Shown here piece by piece: positions 62,049 through 64,000 of a stretch of 64,000 nt of DNA. Positions within the stretch are counted from its first letter, which is position 1. Every line of letters starts with the position of its first letter. The notes under the pieces were generated by a model. It did no database searches and was not told the origin of the DNA. It saw nothing but the letters and a program-made list of their open reading frames with translations. Source of the DNA: Vibrio palustris (GTDB taxonomy: Bacteria > Pseudomonadota > Gammaproteobacteria > Enterobacterales > Vibrionaceae); NCBI RefSeq assembly GCF_024346995.1, contig NZ_AP024887.1, positions 2,046,001 to 2,110,000 of the forward strand, given 5' to 3'. Made by a program: the position numbers and the translations under genes.

Positions 62049-62452
62049 TGCTGACCTCTGTAAGCACAAATTTGCTGCCACAACTCTCGGCGATGCTGGG
62101 TGTTACCATTTATCTCTTCAACATAAGGAGAAATAAGCTGTTTACTTAGGTTATGCTGCTGAGCAGAACAGCCTGCAAACCATACCCACTCAATCGTCGA
62201 CAGCTCAACTAAAACGAAGTTATCCGGTGTTACTCTGCAAACCTGATCTAACGTTACATCAAAAGTCGCAAGAATCCGTTCAAAAAAAGACAAATCAGCG
62301 TCTCTAAGCGCTTTATCCGTCACCAAAAGTAGACAACACTTTTGAGGCAATTCTAACTTAGCGGATTGCACACCGAGCATTCGTTCGGGATGTATAAGCT
62401 CCCATGGTTGAATGCCCATTTCATGTAAATACGAACCAAACGACTGTGACAT
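62045..62452 (-). CDS. holD: DNA polymerase III psi subunit HolD
   Basis: 135 residues from ATG 62452 (MSQSFGSYLHEMGI...), with a longer reading to 62503 rejected. N-terminal LHEMGIQPWELIHPERM matches the HolD segment that helps hold chi and SSB to the clamp loader. The protein is fast-evolving, so confidence rests on the N-terminus and on holD-rimI synteny. Confidence 0.88.
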   Translation of the reverse strand: MSQSFGSYLHEMGIQPWELIHPERMLGVQSAKLELPQKCCLLLVTDKALRDADLSFFERILATFDVTLDQVCRVTPDNFVLVELSTIEWVWFAGCSAQQHNLSKQLISPYVEEINGNTQHRRELWQQICAYRGQQ

Positions 62453-62524
62453 AATATATGTTCTATTTAGAGTGGACACGTATGCTAGCAAATATGCTGA
62501 CACTCGCTCAAGTAAAGCAAAACA

Positions 62525-63016
62525 TTAACGCATTTGCGCCAATGCTAAACCATCAAATTCGTCGCCAAACGATAAGTCGCCCTGAGGAAAGGGTTGTTCA
62601 TTAAAACTAAAAATCTGCAATTTTTTCGAAAAATCTAACGTAACATGGCGAAAACCTAATTTTTGCCAAAAAGAGGAGTTATCGGCTACCACACAGCCAG
62701 GATAACCGAATTCAATTAATGAATTTAATCCTTCTTTTACTAACTGAGTCGCTAAACCTTGACCTCGGTATTGTTCATCTATGCACACAAGCGAAATGAC
62801 TTGCCAGTGGCTATCTTCCCCATTAACAATCAGTGGGCTAAACATTATATAGCCTATTTTTTCACCTTCATCAGTACACGCCACTAGGGACAATGTACGG
62901 CGACCATTTTCGCGAAGCGTTGTGACCAACGACACTTCTTCGCTAGAAGAAAATATTGATGAGAGTAACTGTTTGATAAATAGAATATCGGCGGGAGCTT
63001 CAGTACGTATTAGCAT
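62525..63016 (-). CDS. GNAT-family N-acetyltransferase
   Basis: 163 residues with acetyl-CoA loop EQYRGQGLATQLV and a YPGCVVADNSSFWQKLGF segment like that of YhbS-type enzymes. Substrate unknown. ATG 63016. Lies 72 bp upstream of holD. Confidence 0.85.
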   Translation of the reverse strand: MLIRTEAPADILFIKQLLSSIFSSSEEVSLVTTLRENGRRTLSLVACTDEGEKIGYIMFSPLIVNGEDSHWQVISLVCIDEQYRGQGLATQLVKEGLNSLIEFGYPGCVVADNSSFWQKLGFRHVTLDFSKKLQIFSFNEQPFPQGDLSFGDEFDGLALAQMR

Positions 63017-63642
63017 TCATAACCTCTGAAATAGGATTGAGTATAAACATCGTTTTATGCCTTAAATATCCCCATAGGGAAAGTAAACTCTGCATCAACA
63101 CAAAAATTCACTTTATACATTTCATGATGTCGCTTAAAAAACTTAAAAAAACAGTGAGATAAGTAAAAAGATAGCGTTCAATAAACCCATCATTCATATA
63201 AAGCACTCGACTTACTTTCCTAATTTAGAGATTAATGTAATACCCCTCTTCTCGCTCCAAACACACAAAATAATAAGCTTATAATATCATTTTCGTGATG
63301 TTCTCACTAAAAAATCAGTTGATTCTCATTAATAGTCACTTGAAGAGCAATGACTACCTGTAAATAATAAAGTTTCTATGTAAAAATATCGCACAAGTAT
63401 ATATTGAAGATCGCAAAGCTGGCATAATCTTTTACATAGCATAGGAATGATTATTGTTTCTATCATAAATATTCCTTAATGTAGAAATAGCAGCCCAAAA
63501 AATTCAAACGACATCGTTTGAATGAGTGAATGATACCGGTCTCTTCAGCTTCTATGCTAGAGAGCAATAAAAGTACATAAATATGCCAAGCTATTTATTG
63601 ACTCCCTTATAAATAGCATAAAGAAAAGTTGGTAAGGATTTC
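63017..63642. other. Intergenic region upstream of the PAS-domain gene
   Basis: 626 bp, A/T rich, no supported gene. It holds a perfect palindrome ATTCAAACG-ACAT-CGTTTGAAT (63502-63523), about 120 bp before the next gene, with no T-run. Otherwise I see nothing certain. Confidence 0.5.
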
Positions 63643-64000
63643 ATGCCTGAGCAAACATTATCGGACAATTTGCAATACGGGTTTACAACGTTAGCCGCAA
63701 GCAATACGTTCTTTTTTGCTATTCTAGATGCTGCTCATCATTATAACATGGTGAATGAGCGTTATGCTGAGCTATCTGGCTTGTCAGTGGAGAAATTAAA
63801 AAACTCTAATGATTACAATACGTTCGGTGAATCATATTATAACTCATTACTGCCACATTACCGATTGGCTTTTCAAGGTCAAACGAGTGAGGGCGAAGTT
63901 GAGTTATACCGCAATGGGTACTCGTTGACGTTACAGTTTTCGCTGACGCCATTATCACACGATGGCACTGTCGAGCACATTCTATTCCAAGCTTTCGATA
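63643..64000 (+). CDS. PAS-domain signalling protein, N-terminal part (partial)
   Basis: ATG 63643 with GGTAAGGATT upstream; 119 codons before the window ends. The sequence (SNTFFFAILDAAHHYNMVNERYAELSG...) reads like a PAS sensor domain. The output domain (kinase, GGDEF, EAL or other) lies outside the window and cannot be told. Confidence 0.65.
   Translation, partial: MPEQTLSDNLQYGFTTLAASNTFFFAILDAAHHYNMVNERYAELSGLSVEKLKNSNDYNTFGESYYNSLLPHYRLAFQGQTSEGEVELYRNGYSLTLQFSLTPLSHDGTVEHILFQAFD

Noticed and set aside
63300..63350. Fur box near TTGATTCTCATTAATAG
   Set aside because: Too few matches to the 19-bp Fur consensus and no iron gene next to it.

Overview
The window is about 64 kb of ordinary chromosomal backbone from a gammaproteobacterium of the family Vibrionaceae, most likely the genus Vibrio. 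The evidence is vpsR, hlyU and nhaR in a Vibrio-type gene order, together with enterobacteria-like core blocks (clpB next to an rRNA operon, slt-trpR-yjjX, aroF-tyrA, rpsT/murJ-ribF-ileS-lspA-fkpB-ispH, mutH/rppH-ptsP-lgt-thyA, holD-rimI, prfC). I saw no insertion sequence, prophage, integron or CRISPR array. I could not identify the species.

Layout. 1-3.9 kb: the end of rdgC, trhP with a ferredoxin gene (tRNA wobble-uridine hydroxylation), a secreted PI-PLC-like protein and nfsA. 3.9-10.4 kb: a complete rRNA operon on the minus strand (two promoters, 16S, tRNA-Ala(GGC), 23S, 5S, tRNA-Asp, tRNA-Trp, terminator). Beyond its end lie 136-bp tandem repeats built from broken tRNA-Trp copies plus terminators. 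10.4-18.7 kb: clpB with a heat-shock-type promoter, pgeF, rluD, divergent bamD, raiA, an attenuated pheL-pheA unit, yjjX and trpR. 18.7-25.5 kb: slt, ettA, a small PilZ-like protein and the TyrR-controlled aroF-tyrA operon. 25.5-31.1 kb: peptidoglycan recycling (nagZ, anmK, murQ), a cation/proton antiporter and a small lipoprotein. 31.2-39.4 kb: ispH, fkpB, lspA, ileS, ribF and murJ facing rpsT. 39.4-47.5 kb: hlyU, nhaR, thyA, lgt, a TSUP permease, ptsP and rppH, then a DnaA-box-rich intergenic region and mutH. 47.7-55.4 kb: tas, a DUF1127-like gene with an unusual leader, vpsR, lysS, prfB (programmed frameshift) and brnQ. 55.7-64 kb: trmN6, srmB, prfC, a GGDEF-EAL protein, rimI, holD, a GNAT acetyltransferase and the start of a PAS-domain protein that runs off the window.

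How genes work together. Aromatic amino-acid synthesis (aroF, tyrA, pheA, trpR) is spread over 10 kb and is controlled three visible ways: TyrR boxes, a phenylalanine leader-peptide attenuator and the Trp repressor. TrhP is known to use prephenate, the product of the chorismate mutase domains encoded here. Cell-wall recycling genes sit together. Cyclic-di-GMP signalling is represented by VpsR, the GGDEF-EAL protein and a degenerate PilZ protein.

The two least ordinary stretches are non-coding. One is the rppH-mutH intergenic region (46.38-46.76 kb), with three consensus and several near-consensus DnaA boxes; it is positionally equivalent to the E. coli DnaA-reactivating site DARS2. The other is a compact unit at 49.18-49.44 kb: a promoter, a palindrome, a 28-residue cysteine-containing ORF with a perfect Shine-Dalgarno, and mutually exclusive base-pairing repeats ahead of a DUF1127-like gene. 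All functional calls are by reading sequence and recall of families; no database search was run.
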